Counted from the stretch's first letter, positions 37,372 to 49,489 are shown. The stretch: 64,000 nucleotides of DNA from Castor canadensis (GCF_047511655.1 NC_133397.1:47754001-47818000), one strand, 5' to 3'. Notes: a model not told the origin generated them from the sequence alone. Program-made: numbers and translations.

Positions 37372-39795
37372 AGTTAAGAAACTCCAAAACATGTGTACAA
37401 AACTCTTGAAGAAAATACACATCAAAAAGTAAAACAGGAACTAGACAAGGATGCCCTCTATCTCCACTCCTATTCAACATAGTACTGGAATTCCTAGCCA
37501 GAGTAATTAGGCAAGAAGAAGGAATAAAAGGAATACAAATAGGTAAAGAAACTGTCAAAATACCCCTATTTGCAGACGACATGATCCTATACCTTAAAGA
37601 CCTAAAAAACTCTACTTAGAAGCACCTAGACATCATCAATAACTATAGCAAGTAGCAGGATATAAAATCAACATAGAAAAATCATTAGCATTTCTGTACA
37701 CTAATAATGAACAAACTGAAAAAGAATGTATGAAAACAATTCCATTTACAATAGCCTCAAAAAAAATCAAATACCTAGGTGTAAACCTAACAAAAGATGT
37801 GAATGACCTCTACAAGGAAAACTATAAACTTCTGAAGAAAGAGACTGAGGAAGACTATAGAAAGTGGAGAGATCTCCCATGCTCATGGATTGGTAGAATC
37901 AACATAGTAAAAATGTCAATACTCCCAAAAGTAATCTACATGTTTACTGCAATTTCCATCAAAATTCCAATGACATTCATTAAAGAGATTGAAAAATCTA
38001 CCATTAAATTTATATGGAAACACAAGAGGCCATGAATAGCCAAGGCAATACTCAGTCAAAAGAACAATGCAGGAGGTATCACAATACCTGACTTCAAACT
38101 ATATTACAAAGCAATAACAATAAAAACAGCATGGTACTGAGACAAAAACAGACATGAAGACCAGTGGAACAAAATAGAGGACCCAGATATGAACCACACA
38201 ACTACAACCAACTTGTCTTTGACAAAGGCGCTAAAAATATACGATGGAGAAAAAGCAGTCTCTTCAACAAAAACTGCTGGGAAAACTGGTTAGCAGTTTG
38301 CAAAAAACTGAAACTAGATCCATGTATATCACCCTATACAATATTAACTCAAAATGGATCACGGATCTTAATATCAGAACACAAACTCTAAAGTCAATAC
38401 AGGAAAGAGTAGGAAATACTCTGGAGTTAGTAGGTATAGGTAAGAACTTTCTCAATGGAACCCCAGCAGCACAGCAACTAGGAGATAGCATAGATAAATG
38501 GGATTTCATAAAACTAAAAAGCTTCTGCTTCTGGTCTCTAAACTGAAGAGAACACCCATAGAGTGGGAGAAAATATTTGCCAGCTACACATCACACAAAG
38601 GACTGATAAACAGAATATAGAGGGAATTTAAAAAACTAAATTCGCCCAAAACTAATGAACCAATAAAGAAATGGGCAAGTGAATTAAACAGAACTTTCTC
38701 AAAAGAAGAAATTCAAATGGCCAAAAAACACATGAAAAAATGCTCACCATCTCTAGCAATAAAGGAAATGCAAATTAAAACCACACTAAGATTCCACCTC
38801 ACCTCTGTTAGAATAGCCATCATTAGCAACACCACCAACAACAGGTGTTGGCGAGGATGCGGGAAAAAAGGAACCCTCTTACACTGTTGGTGGGAATGTA
38901 AACTAGTACAACCACTCTGGAAAAAAATGTGGAGGCTACTTAAAAAGTTAAACATTGATCTACCATTTGATCCAGTAATACCACTCTTGATGATATACCC
39001 AAAAGACTGTGACACAGGTTACTCCAGAGGCACCTGCACACCTATGTTTATTGCAGCACTATTCACAATAGCCAAGTTATGGAAACAGCCAAGATGCCCC
39101 ACTACTGACGAATGGATTAAGAAAATGTGGTATCTATACACAAGGGAATTTTATGCAGCCATGAAGAAGAATGAAATGTTATCATTGGCTGGTAAATGGA
39201 TGGAATTGGAGAACATCATTCTGAGTGAGGTTAGCCTGGCCCAAAAGACCAAAAATTGTATGTTCTCCCTCATATGCGGACATTAGGTCAAGGGCAAACA
39301 CAACAAGGGGATTGAACTTTGATCACAAGATTAAAGCAAGTGCACACAAGGGAGGTATGAGGATAGGTAAGACACCTAAAAAATTAGCTAGCATTTGTTG
39401 CTCTCAATGCAGAGACACTAAAGCAGATACCTTAAAAGCAACTGAGGCCAATAGAAGAAGGGGACCAGGAACTAGAGAAAAGGTTAGATCAAAAAGAATT
39501 AACCTAGAAGGTAACACACATGCACAGGAAATTAATGTGAGTCAACTCCCTGTATAGCTATCCTTATTTCAACTAGCAAAAACCCTTGTTCCTTCCTATT
39601 ATTGCTTATATTCTCTCTACAACAAAATTAGAGATAAGGGCAAAATAGTTTCTGCTGGGTATCGAGGGCGTGATGGGGAGAGGAAGGGGGTGGAGTGGGT
39701 GGTAAGGGAGGGGGTGGGGGCAGGGGGGAGAAATGACCCAAGCATTGTGTGCACATATGAATAATAAAAAAATAAAAATTAAAAAAAAAAAAAAC
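37372..39795 (+). mobile_element. L1, 5'-truncated, plus strand
   Basis: The best-preserved L1 here. It begins within the reverse-transcriptase domain and ends with a G-rich 3' UTR, the tail 'gtgtgcacatatgaataata' and poly(A). It carries the ORF2 remnant listed separately. No clear target-site duplication was found. The 3' end defines the L1 lineage also seen at 26.9 kb. Confidence 0.95.
37390..39286 (+). pseudogene. L1 ORF2 C-terminal half, broken
   Basis: ORF2p supplies endonuclease and reverse transcriptase for L1 retrotransposition. This copy enters at the [12 protein letters not shown] block of the reverse transcriptase and keeps the catalytic FADD motif (37569-37580). It continues through thumb-like and C-terminal regions; [20 protein letters not shown] (about 38842-38900) carries the conserved Cys/His residues, and the frame ends in a stop after FSLICGH. 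Scattered stops (after 37616, near 38034 and several between 38140 and 38610) and frameshifts break it, and the endonuclease half is absent, so it cannot be active. A small deletion near 38530 removes the usual sequence just after KSFC. Confidence 0.93.
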
Positions 39796-39819
39796 GAGAT
39801 CATGGAAGATACACTAAAG

Positions 39820-39844
39820 TAAAAAAAAAAAAAAAAAAAAAAAA
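39820..39844. repeat. Second poly(A) run
   Basis: A 25-A tract about 40 bp past the L1 tail and just before a SINE. It may be the tail of another, otherwise lost, insertion. Confidence 0.7.
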
Positions 39845-39851
39845 GTAAAAC

Positions 39852-39942
39852 AGGTCTGGAGGACTGGCTTAAGTGATAGAGTCCCTGCCTAGCAAGCATG
39901 AGGCCCTGAGTTCAAACTCCAGTACAGCCAAAAAAAAAAAAG
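39852..39942 (+). repeat. ID-like SINE
   Basis: 'ggtctggaggactggcttaa' to 'gagttcaaactccagtacag' and an A tail. Confidence 0.92.
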
Positions 39943-40649
39943 TAAAATAAAATATAAATGCACATAAAAAAGTAATTTGATCCAAAAAAGGATATCATAA
40001 AAATGTAAAAGGTATGAGACCATATTAAGCTACTAGAAAGGTCCCAACAACTAATAAAAATTCATTTTTCTCTGACTCCTTAACCATACTTTAAAAAAAA
40101 TAAAAATTAAGCCTATGGCATATTAGAAAAACATTTTGTTTCACTCATGGATCTAATGTAGTTCAAAATTAATTACCTTATTTGATTAAAAAGGATACTA
40201 CTTATACATTATTGCTTAAACCTTAAAGAATTATGTCACTTCAATGTTTATCTTCAAGAGTAAAAATTAGAAATACATAGTTCAGATATTTACTTTAAGA
40301 ATGACCTACTGATAAACACAATATATAACTTTTAGAAGGTTTCCTTCAGGTTGTATAATTTCTGAAGCAAACTAAGTAAATTACTTTGCATCAAGCTCTT
40401 TGTAAGATTTATATTCATAGGATTCACTACAAAAGGAATTTTCACAAGGGGGTGAAAGTATTTGTTTCAACTAAAACTCTAGTTGTGTTTTTTACATTTA
40501 CAAGATTTTGATCCTGGGTGGGGCCAACTGAAGTCTTTTGCACATCTCTTCTATTCAGGATTTCTCGCCAAAGGACACTGTTCTATGATTGTGAATCCAA
40601 CTGAGATGACTAGAAGAATATTGATATTATCTCTCTTCATTGTTATCTT
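39943..40649. other. Unannotated AT-rich DNA
   Basis: No gene or repeat recognised between the SINE and the zinc-finger pseudogene. Confidence 0.5.
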
Positions 40650-42010
40650 CACTAGAAAGGTCATTGAGGAATGAAACCTTCCCACATTCTATGTTAAGAA
40701 ATTCTCCCTAGTGCCAGCATGTCTGTAATCCTAGCTACTCAGGAGGCAGAGATCAGGAGGATCGAGTTTCGAAGCCAGCCTGGACAAACAGTTCCCAAGA
40801 CCTTATCTTGAAAAAACCCATCACAAAAAAGGACTGGTAGAGTAGCTCAATGCAGGCCCTGAGTTTAAGCCCCACCACTGTAAAAAAAAAAAAAATTCTC
40901 CCCAGTGAGTTCCTTCATATCTTTGAAAGTTACTCAAACAAGGCTTTCCCACATTGCACACATACATAGTGTTTCTCTCCAGTATGATTCTGTTTATGTC
41001 TTTGAAAGTACCTGTAATGAGTGAAGACTTTCCCACATTGTTTATACCAGGGATTTTCTCCAGTATAACTTTGTTCATGTCTTTGAACTTTACTCAAAGA
41101 AGAAAAGGCTTTCCTACATTGCTAATAAGCACAGGGTTTCTTCCAAGTGTGAACCTTTTCATGGAATTAAAGGGAATTGTGATTAGTGAAGGCTGTACAC
41201 ATGAAGTTTCTCTCCAATGTGAGTGCTTCCATGTTGTTCTGAAGCAAACAAATGCTTTGCTACATTGCTTATAAACATAGGGTTTCTCTCCAGTGTGAGT
41301 TGAGCTAGTTCATGTATCAAACCTTACTCAAAGATGAAAAGGCATTCCCACATTGCTCACATACATAGGGTTTCTCTCTAGCATGAACCCTTTCATGGTA
41401 TTGAAACAAACTGGGATAAGTGAAGGCTTTCCCACACACAGTGCTTACATACATAGAGTTTCTCTCTAGTGTGAATTTGTTCATGCTTCGAAAGTGTTTG
41501 AGGTACGTGAAGCCTTTCCCACATTCCCCCCATTTATGTAGCTTCTCTTTCTATTGCAGATATTCATAAGATTTGTGAACAGTCTGATCACTAGTAGGCA
41601 CATTTAGAGAAGAATGTCCAATGAGGATGTCGCCACACAATTTTACTCCAGGAGTTTTTTCATTCACAATAGTATTTAGAATCTACTTGAAGATTTTTCC
41701 ACACTGACTACCTTCTTTCTGTTCTCTCAACATCTTGACATCTATGGCAGCCTGGTTCCTTAAGATTTTCTGTGTCATATATCTATGGAGCGTCTTTTGG
41801 CAAGGATTCAGCAAAGATCACTCCTTCATGGTAAAGTTCACAGCCACATCCTCAAAGAGCACTGACTCAAATTCTGGCTTCTGGGGTCCCAGTGTCCTTT
41901 CCTAAGTTCCATTAGTCAATGAAAATCACAGAGTAATCAAGGCTGAGCCATTTGGGACACCTCTCAATAGCCAGGAGAGACACCTACAGGGTATGCAGTG
42001 TCACTTCCTC
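40650..42010 (-). pseudogene. KRAB C2H2 zinc-finger retropseudogene
   Basis: KRAB zinc-finger proteins are nuclear DNA-binding repressors; KRAB recruits TRIM28. On the minus strand this copy begins with 5' UTR-like sequence (about 42010-41880) and a KRAB A-box with the FEDVAVNF motif (41831-41863). Its usual Trp codon (E-E-W) is a stop at 41818-41820. A linker follows, then about six to eight C2H2 fingers recognisable from repeated QCGKAF (or ECGKGF) and TGEKP-like linkers down to about 40660. Several fingers have lost Cys or His residues and at least six stops or frameshifts are present. KRAB and fingers are joined with no intron, although KRAB genes normally have introns there, so I infer retroposition. 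The parent gene was not identified; I do not see a clean poly(A) tail, perhaps lost by decay. Confidence 0.9.
40714..40892 (+). repeat. Composite SINE with deleted ID centre, inserted in the zinc-finger pseudogene
   Basis: Flanked by aaattctccctagtg (40699-40713) and aaattctccccagtg (40893-40907), a 15-bp duplication with one mismatch. The ID half lacks its centre ('gtagctcaatgcaggccctg'), as at 26.26 kb. Confidence 0.95.
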
Positions 42011-42048
42011 TCACCTGCACTCCTGCTTGGACACCTCTATAATATTGC

Positions 42049-42135
42049 TTCTTCTTCTTCTTCTTCTTTTTTTGTGGGACTGGAGTTTGAAAATCAGGGC
42101 TTTGCATTTGCAAACAGGTGCTTTACCACATGTAA
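42049..42135 (-). repeat. ID-like SINE with (TTC)n tail
   Basis: (TTC)n at 42049-42068, a T run, then 'gggactggagtttgaaaatc' to 'caggtgctttaccaca'. Confidence 0.8.
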
Positions 42136-42705
42136 TATTGCTTCTTAACCATCCATTCTTTTGAGAACATAGTTGGAGAAGGACTGACAGATTAATTCTT
42201 TAGGGTGGAGAAAAGAGTTTCAAAATTACTTGATGTGTATCTTTCTTCTTTCTACACACAATTTCATCTGTGTGACCTTCTAAGCTCCTCTGCATTAGGA
42301 GTCAAAATGGCCTCCCTACTGGACTGACAATACTTAGAATAACTCTACCCTTTATCTTTCCTTCAATTACTGGTCTATCATTAAATTGGGTACTCTGTAG
42401 CAGTTTTTTTCTGAATGAGAAAGGATGGTTAATTCTTTGCTTCTATTACTACTGAAAGAGCTTCATTTAAAGTTGATGGACCCAAGAAATTAAACATGCT
42501 CTCCTGAGTTTAGAACAGAGATTTCAAATTTGTGGCCTATATGTTGTTTGGTTTGTAGGTCTTGTTTGAAAGAATCCTGAAAATCAGGACTGCACATACT
42601 AAATCTACATTTCTAGCTCCTGAGATGGTAATACCAAATTCATAATCCTGGCTGGTAAAAATTGGCTGGTATTTATCACAATTTTCCCCTTTCAAAAAGT
42701 CCTCA
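42136..42705. other. Unannotated intergenic DNA
   Basis: No exon or repeat recognised. Confidence 0.5.
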
Positions 42706-42935
42706 GAGCCAGGCATCAGTGGCTTGTGTCTGTAATCCTAGCTACTCAGGAGGCAGAGATCAGGAGGATTGCAGTTTGAAGCCAGTCTTGGGCAAATAGT
42801 TTGTGAGACCCTATCTCAAAATAACCCACCACACAAAAAAAGGGCTGGACTACTGGCTCAAGTGGTAACAGAACCTGCCTAGCAAGCATGAGGCCTGGAG
42901 TTCAAACCCCAGTACCACCACCACCAACAAAAAAG
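42706..42935 (+). repeat. Composite B1/ID-like SINE, full length
   Basis: 'gagccaggcatcagtggctt' (B1-like start), 'acccaccacacaaaaaaagg' linker, complete ID half to 'aaccccagtaccacc' and an ACC/A tail. Confidence 0.95.
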
Positions 42936-43167
42936 ACCTCAGATCCTCCTATGCCTGAGTGTGAAACATTACTAGTTTATAGTAGGGTTAGACTTCTACA
43001 GATACTTGAAGGTGACCTTTTGTTTGGAGCCTAAGAACATCAAGGAGATGTGACATAGATTCCCAAGGTAATGAGGGTACCTTTAGATAATCAACTAAAA
43101 AGAAACAAAAAGGAAATACCTACAGAAATAACAATATATTTATTTTGTTTATATATATAAATTTTTA

Positions 43168-43345
43168 TTTTTTGCAATACTGGGGTGAGGGCCTATACCT
43201 TGAGCCACTCCACCAGCCCTTTTTGTAATGGGTTTTTCGAGGTAGGGTCTCATGAACTATTTGCACAGGCTGACTTGGAACTGCGATCCTCTGCCTCCCG
43301 AGGAGCTAGGATTACAGGCATGAGCCACACCAGGATGTAGTTAAT
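43168..43345 (-). repeat. Composite SINE, minus strand, with shortened ID half
   Basis: 'ttttgcaatactggggtgag' then 'ggcctataccttgagccact' shows an ID half lacking part of its centre; the B1-like half runs 43225-43340. Confidence 0.9.
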
Positions 43346-43682
43346 AATATATTTTTTGATTCAAGAATACAACAAATTTTAACTTCTAACAAGTTGAAAA
43401 CTTTATACGTTCAGTAGTGCTACACTGGTTTAACTTTGTTAAATGCTTTTTTTCCAAGAAGGAATAAAGAAATTTATGAGCTTTCTATGAAATGAACAAA
43501 GTTCAAAAAATAACTAACAAGGTCTATACGTTTTTTTAACTTATACCTTAACAGTCTAACAGAATTCTAATCACCTAAAATGCAATAATTTTTCATCTTT
43601 TAAAGTTAAGAAAATGGGTTGATTTAATAGTCATTTATTAATCTATGATTCAGGGAAAATTCTAAATGTTAAGAAAAAAAAT
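43346..43682. other. Unannotated AT-rich DNA
   Basis: Nothing recognised. Confidence 0.5.
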
Positions 43683-43897
43683 TGGTGGTGGGGAGTGGTA
43701 CTAGGGTTTGAACTCAGGGTTTTACCTTTGCTAGGCAAGCGTTCTAATTGAACCACATCCAGCACTTTTTGCTTTAGCTTATTTTTCAGATATGGTCTTG
43801 TGCTTTTTCTGGAGCCTGCTTCAGACTGCAATCCTCCTACTTCCACCTCCCAAGTTAGCTGGGACTACAGGTATGTACCACCATGCCTGGTCTAAGA
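43683..43897 (-). repeat. Composite ID/B1-like SINE, minus strand
   Basis: 'gtggtactagggtttgaact' (ID) and 'ttttcagatatggtcttgtg' to 'gggactacaggtatgtacca' (B1-like). Confidence 0.9.
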
Positions 43898-44231
43898 ATA
43901 TTTTTTTCATTAAATTAAATTTGTTTCTAAACCTTTCTAAATGAATGACATTCTAAATGAATGAATGAATGGAAATATATTTGATAAGTGCTTCACTGTA
44001 ATAATTTAAACAAAAAAATGTAACTAGTACAATTAAATCTTTCAGACCCTGGAAGAAACATTTTCCTGTCTTTCATTCATATGGTAGAAAGAACCATACT
44101 AATTTTCCTCCCTTTCATTGATATGATAGAATGAACACCTAATAAAATTCATGGTCCTTGCTATGTGATATTTACCTTCCAATCTCCCTTTCCTTTATCC
44201 ACAAAAATGGAGATAATAATATATACTGTAA
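43898..44231. other. Unannotated DNA with short (AATG)n
   Basis: 43951-43972 is an AATG microsatellite of about five units. Nothing else recognised. Confidence 0.5.
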
Positions 44232-44315
44232 GGGCTGGGGGAGTGGCTCAAGCAGTACAGCACCTGCCTAGCAAGTGCAAGGCCAGGAGTTCAAACCCCA
44301 GTACTGCTAAAATAA
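44232..44315 (+). repeat. ID-like SINE
   Basis: 'agggctgggggagtggctca' to 'gttcaaaccccagtactgct'. Confidence 0.93.
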
Positions 44316-44649
44316 TATCTACTGTACAAAATTGTTATGAATATTTAATAAATAAATAAATTTAAATGACTAGTGTAGTATCTGTTGTCTAGAAAGCACT
44401 TAAAGAAATGTTTCTTCTAGCCTTTATATGGGAAGCAAAGAGGTGCTTTATGCAGAAAATAAAAAGTGCCAAGGGCTAGAAAAGAAAAATGCAGTTAATT
44501 TCTAACCCAATACCCAATTTCTACTATAGATATTTCATAATAGCACAGAGGACAATAGTATTATAAATTAAATGATGCAGCACTGGCCCTGAAAATTATA
44601 CCTTCTAGTGGGGCCATCAAAAAAACAACTTACAAAGCAAGGCAGGAAT
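44316..44649. other. Unannotated AT-rich DNA
   Basis: Nothing recognised. Confidence 0.5.
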
Positions 44650-45130
44650 CCAGTAAAAATGCACAGATATGTTCACATATAAGACATGTTCAAGAATGTT
44701 CATGCAGGACTATTTGAATTAGGCCCACACTGGAGACAACTTGCATGTCCATTTATGGTAGAATACAATGGGAAAACAAATAGCAATGAAAAGGAAGAAC
44801 TATGACTACACACAATATGGGAAAATTTCACAAAAGTAATAAAAAGCAAAAGAATCCAGACACAAAATAATAAATGCATTATGATTTTGTTTACATGAAA
44901 TTCAAAATCAGGCAAAACTCATCTATGGCAGAAGTGAAAAGAGAGGCAACATTTGCGGGGGGAAACAGTAGTGGCGGAACATTCCAGGGGTATTCTATTT
45001 CATCATCTGGAGATTAGTTACACAGACATGTTCACTTTGTGAAAAATCATTAAGCTCTGTATTTATCACTTCTGCACTTTTCAGAATATGTGATGTGTGG
45101 ATGTGTGTTTACATACCTATAAAATTTACC
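44650..45130 (+). mobile_element. Ancient L1 (L1M-like) 3' end
   Basis: 'cttgcatgtccatttatggt' and 'tttacatgaaattcaaaatc', ending in the old L1 3' UTR phrases 'aaaaatcattaagctctgta' and 'acttctgcacttttcagaat'. Confidence 0.7.
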
Positions 45131-45284
45131 AAAAATTTAAGCAAGAGCAAAGTTAGTTTACAAGATTGGCATTAAATATGAAAAATACAAGGTCCAGCCT
45201 AGCATTTACTGGTGCAACAACTGTTTATTGAACATTTATTTTATGGCCAGTAATATGTTTTATTTTGGTGATAAATGGCAGCTA

Positions 45285-45800
45285 TTAGGGGTTGAATTAT
45301 GTTGTCTCAAAATTCATATGTTGAAGTTCTAACCCAAATTACATGAGAATGTGATCTTATTTGTATAGAGTAAAGTTAAAATGAATTAGGGTGGGCCCTA
45401 ATTCTGTATGCCTGGTGTACTTACAAGAAGAAGAAATTTGATACAAACACCTGTAATCCCAGTACTTGGGAGGCTTAGGCAAGAGGATTAAGTTCAAGGC
45501 CAATCTGAATAAACTGTCTCAAATAAACATGGGTTGGGGACATAGCTCAGTGGTAGAACATGTGCTTCACATGCCAAAGGCCCTGGATTCTACCTTTAGG
45601 ACTTCAAAAAAGAAAAAGAAAAACCCAAAAACCAAAACAAAGCAAAACAACCAAAGCCATCACCAACAAAAACAAGAACAAAAGGAACTCAACCCTGCCA
45701 ATGCCTTGATCTAAAACTTCTAGCCTCCAGAACTTTGAAATAATAAATTTCTGCTTGTTGAGTCACTCAGTCTGTATATTATGTTATGGTAGCCATATAA
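45285..45800 (+). mobile_element. MLT1-type MaLR LTR with nested SINE
   Basis: 'ggggttgaattatgttgtct', 'ttcatatgttgaagttctaa' and 'gtgggccctaattctgtatg', then, after the SINE, 'cctccagaactttgaaataa' and terminal 'ttatggtagcc'. Confidence 0.9.
45447..45625 (+). repeat. Composite B1/ID-like SINE nested in MLT1
   Basis: 'cacctgtaatcccagtactt' then 'gggttggggacatagctcag' with an A-rich tail. This copy keeps the older ID wording. Confidence 0.9.
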
Positions 45801-45883
45801 TAATGACAAATTTAATAAAGAACAGCCTAAAAAAGGGAAAACCGGTATGATTAAGGAAGTTACAGAAGGCTCCCTGAGGAAAG

Positions 45884-45978
45884 TGGTTTTTTTTTTTTTT
45901 TCTATTTCTGGTGGTTAAATCTAGGGGCTTGTACAGGCTAGGCAAGTGTTCTACCTCTGAGCCATATCCCAAGCCCCC
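45884..45978 (-). repeat. ID-like SINE, minus strand
   Basis: 14-T tail, 'ctggtggttaaatctagggg' to 'tgagccatatcccaagcccc'. Confidence 0.9.
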
Positions 45979-46616
45979 TGAAGTTTTAACTAAGCTGAGA
46001 TTGAAAGTAAAAAGAAAGGGTCAAGAACAGAAAGGCAAGTATCTAGTTCAAAGAAAGTGAGGCACATGATAGAAGGTGAGGCTGAAGAGGCAGCTGGAAT
46101 CCTGACTAAGTAGGGCTTTTAGGTCATGTAAAGATTTTGAACTTTATCTCAAAAAGCACTGGCATGAGGCAACCAAACATTTGGCACCTTGTAACATGAA
46201 GGAGTGTGAAGTATCAGTATCCACCCGTGAGTATTCCCACTAAAATAGTTAAACTTAAATCTACTCAAGCTTTTGGAGCTAACTTCTACTTTTAGAAAAT
46301 ATGAGAAATAGAAGATCAATTTAAATAATAGCATAAGGAAGTAATCAGATAAATTCAGAATGTGGAACATTCCCAGTAATAACCATGCCAGCTCACATAG
46401 TCAATGGCAAGAGAAAGAATAGGATAGGAGACATACTCTAGATCAAATAGAACTCAGGAACAGTGCTTAGGTTCTGATTATAGTGAACAATTCAACTGTA
46501 AAAAAGCATTTTAAAGCAAATGGTGAAATTTGAATATACTACAATGTTACAAGGGAATTATTGTTAGAAATTTCAAAAAATATGCAATGTCTTTCCATTG
46601 AGGTTGTAATCTTTGT
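45979..46616. other. Unannotated AT-rich DNA
   Basis: Nothing recognised. Confidence 0.5.
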
Positions 46617-46706
46617 GATTTTTTTTTTTTTCCTGTACTAGGCATTGAACTCAGGGCCTCTTGAGCTTGCAAGCAGGTGCTACCACTTGAGCCATTCTAC
46701 CAGCCC
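46617..46706 (-). repeat. ID-like SINE, minus strand
   Basis: T tail, 'tactaggcattgaactcagg' to 'gagccattctaccagccc'. The flanking 'aggttgtaatctttg' (46601-46615 and 46709-46723) is a 15-bp target-site duplication. Confidence 0.95.
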
Positions 46707-48294
46707 AAGGTTGTAATCTTTGCTATTTTATATAAGTAGTTAGTAGGCATGGTTGATACTAATATTGAGTCTTAGTATTTTAAATTCAGACAGAAGATCA
46801 AGAATCACTGTGAAATAATTTGTACCTTTTCATAATTACTGCATTTCAGGAGTAGGAAATAACAAGAGGAAATATCTACTCACAATAAATTTATCTTAAG
46901 CATGGGAAAAGGACACAAAACTCAGTAGAGGCAAAAGCTGGTCTGCAATGCATCTTCTGTGCTGGGGTCCACATTGTTCTCCTTTCAGGATAGATTACAA
47001 TATAGCTACATAGCTCACAACTTAATTCTTTCCCTTCCCCCAGTTGACTTTAAGTTCTTCTCTTCCTCCCAACTCTATTCTCCACCTCCAGGCATTTTAA
47101 TTCATATTGACTTGGCAATTTTTACTTTCCTTGGGAAAGCTGCCAAAGGTAACGAGAAGGAATAATAATGAGTAAAGAAAAAAACATTTTAAAACCAAGG
47201 CAAAATTAACAGAACAGCAGCAGGTGCTGTTTCAAGCTTTCTCCAGATTTATACATCTACTTCATCCTCCTGGATTTCATGGTTACATTTTTTCCTGTAT
47301 GTTCTGTCACTGAACCCATAATAGCTTTCTATCAATTATACAGGCCTCAAAGAAAAAAAAGGTTTTAAACCATTGATACATAAAGAATAAATACTGCTGA
47401 AATACCCTCTTCTCTCCCTTCCTTTTAAATTTTATCCTTCATTTGTTCTTTAAAAAAAAAATCACAGCCAATATAAAAGGCCAGAAATAAAAATATTAGT
47501 TATTATAAGTATCTTAGTAATACTTTGCTTGTTAAACTATGAAGATGTATTATTTTAGTAAAAAATTAAGTTTTAGAAAACTGAATTATAACTATCCAGT
47601 TATTCAGTGCTTAGCACCACATGGAAAAATTAAATTCAGCCAGTACACTTCTAGATTTATAATATATGCCAAGCAACCATAATATGAGACAGATAGCTTA
47701 ATATGGCAACAAGTTATTTTGACATACCAAATACTCCAATATCATACAAACAGAAATGTAGGATTTAGCAAGTATAAACTAAAATAAATATGTGTTTCTC
47801 AGTCTACTACATGGAACTATTAGTCATCTTCTGTAAGTTCTTCCATTATACTATATACTTACACTACACACAAATTACCACTAATCCTCATAACAAACCT
47901 AGGTCAGGTGTTACGAACCCATATTTTATAAATGAGTAAGAGGATTTTAAAATAAGGCTGATTGAGTCCAAGTTCATATTTTTTCCACTGTAAAATAATA
48001 AACAGACACCTATTCATTAGAAGGGGAAAATTTACACTCTTTGCTCTTACTCTAGCTAATAGTAGTTCATTTTGCTGTGTTCCATGGTTAAGGCTGACAT
48101 TCATTTGGTACGTTCTGATGTGGCATGAGGACTAAAAGCTGTTCTGACTACCTGTATATCTGCTCTGCTTGATTAGCACCCATTCCCTACTGATCATTAA
48201 ATATTTTGAATATCATACCTGTCCATGGTACAAATTCTTGAGTTTTGAATCAAATACTTATTCAAACACTTGAAATCATACAAAACCACTTTTT
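46707..48294. other. Unannotated AT-rich DNA
   Basis: About 1.6 kb with no recognised exon or repeat. It lies downstream of TOPAZ1 in transcription direction. Confidence 0.5.
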
Positions 48295-48540
48295 GTTTTT
48301 ACGTTTTGTTTTTTGTTTTTGTTTTTTTTTTCTTTGAGAAAGGGTCTTGATGCTGATCTTGAACTAACTGTGTAGTCTAGGCTGTCCTTGAACTCAATAT
48401 CCTCTTGCCTCAGCCTTCCCAGTGCTGAGATCGCAGGCCTGCACCATCACATGTAGCACAGGTTGGCCTTGAACTCATGATCCTACTGCCTCAGGGTGCT
48501 GAGTGCTGGGATTAAGGTATGCACCACCACACCCAGCACA
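48295..48540 (-). repeat. Dimeric B1-like SINE, minus strand
   Basis: Two related B1-like units back to back: 'gtgtagtctaggctgtcctt' to 'gagatcgcaggcctgcacca', then 'gcacaggttggccttgaact' to 'gtatgcaccaccacacccag'. T-rich start. No ID half. Confidence 0.85.
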
Positions 48541-49040
48541 AAGCCACTTTTTATAATGCCAATAGGTATCCCAGGTCTACTTCTATGCAAAATATGACTG
48601 GTCTTCTCTTTAAGTAAGAACACACCAAGACTCCCAACTTTAGTAGGGGCTTAATCTTTGCCTACCTTATATATATCAAAGCAAGGGGCCATCTTTAACT
48701 CAGCAGAAAATTATTGTAGTCTAAGATTTACCAGCAAGTCCAACCTTGAAATAGCATCCTGCCTTTCTTGTTGAGGCAGGTTTGTAGCAGAATATTATCC
48801 TCACCTTCATGATTTCCAGCTATCAAATGAGACAACCAGAAAAGAATATATCTAGATATAAGCTTAGATAGAAATATCTATGCTGATTTACACAGTTATA
48901 ATTTTGGACTTTATCAAGATTCAATATAAGAAATGACTACGGGGGAAAAGGAAGCAATAATTTAAATGTTTCACAGACAAATCTAAATGTCACCATAACA
49001 AAAGAAGTGTGATTTGTTTTCCAGAGTTTCATACTCTATA
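48541..49040. other. TOPAZ1: Region downstream of TOPAZ1, unannotated
   Basis: No repeat recognised. The TOPAZ1 transcript is expected to end at its upper edge. Confidence 0.45.
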
Positions 49041-49046
49041 TTTATT
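49041..49046 (-). promoter_or_regulatory. TOPAZ1: Candidate TOPAZ1 poly(A) signal
   Basis: AATAAA on the minus strand, 84 bases past the stop codon, implying a 3' UTR of roughly 100-120 bases. Cleavage is inferred a little below 49030; not demonstrated. Confidence 0.55.
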
Positions 49047-49130
49047 TATGTTAGTTATGCCAAAACCAATTTGCCTGACCAACATATGTAATATGTTGCA
49101 CAAGCTCCCTCAACTGGTTAAAATATGAAA

Positions 49131-49355
<225 letters not shown>

Positions 49356-49489
49356 TTATTCTTATTTTATATTCTACATTTAGTGATTCTTCAAAAGTAA
49401 AAAAGACATAATTTCAATTCAGTTACTCTTAAACTCTACCTGACTCCCAGAAAAATTAATCTTCATAGCACTCAGTCCAGCTCTTGGTA

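Noticed and set aside
39225-39557. 110-codon frame after the L1 ORF2
   Set aside because: It lies in the L1 3' UTR; a related frame occurs on the minus strand at 27101-27292 for the same reason.
48295-48540. Possible extra TOPAZ1 or TCAIM exon on the minus strand
   Set aside because: The sequence is a dimeric B1-like SINE.
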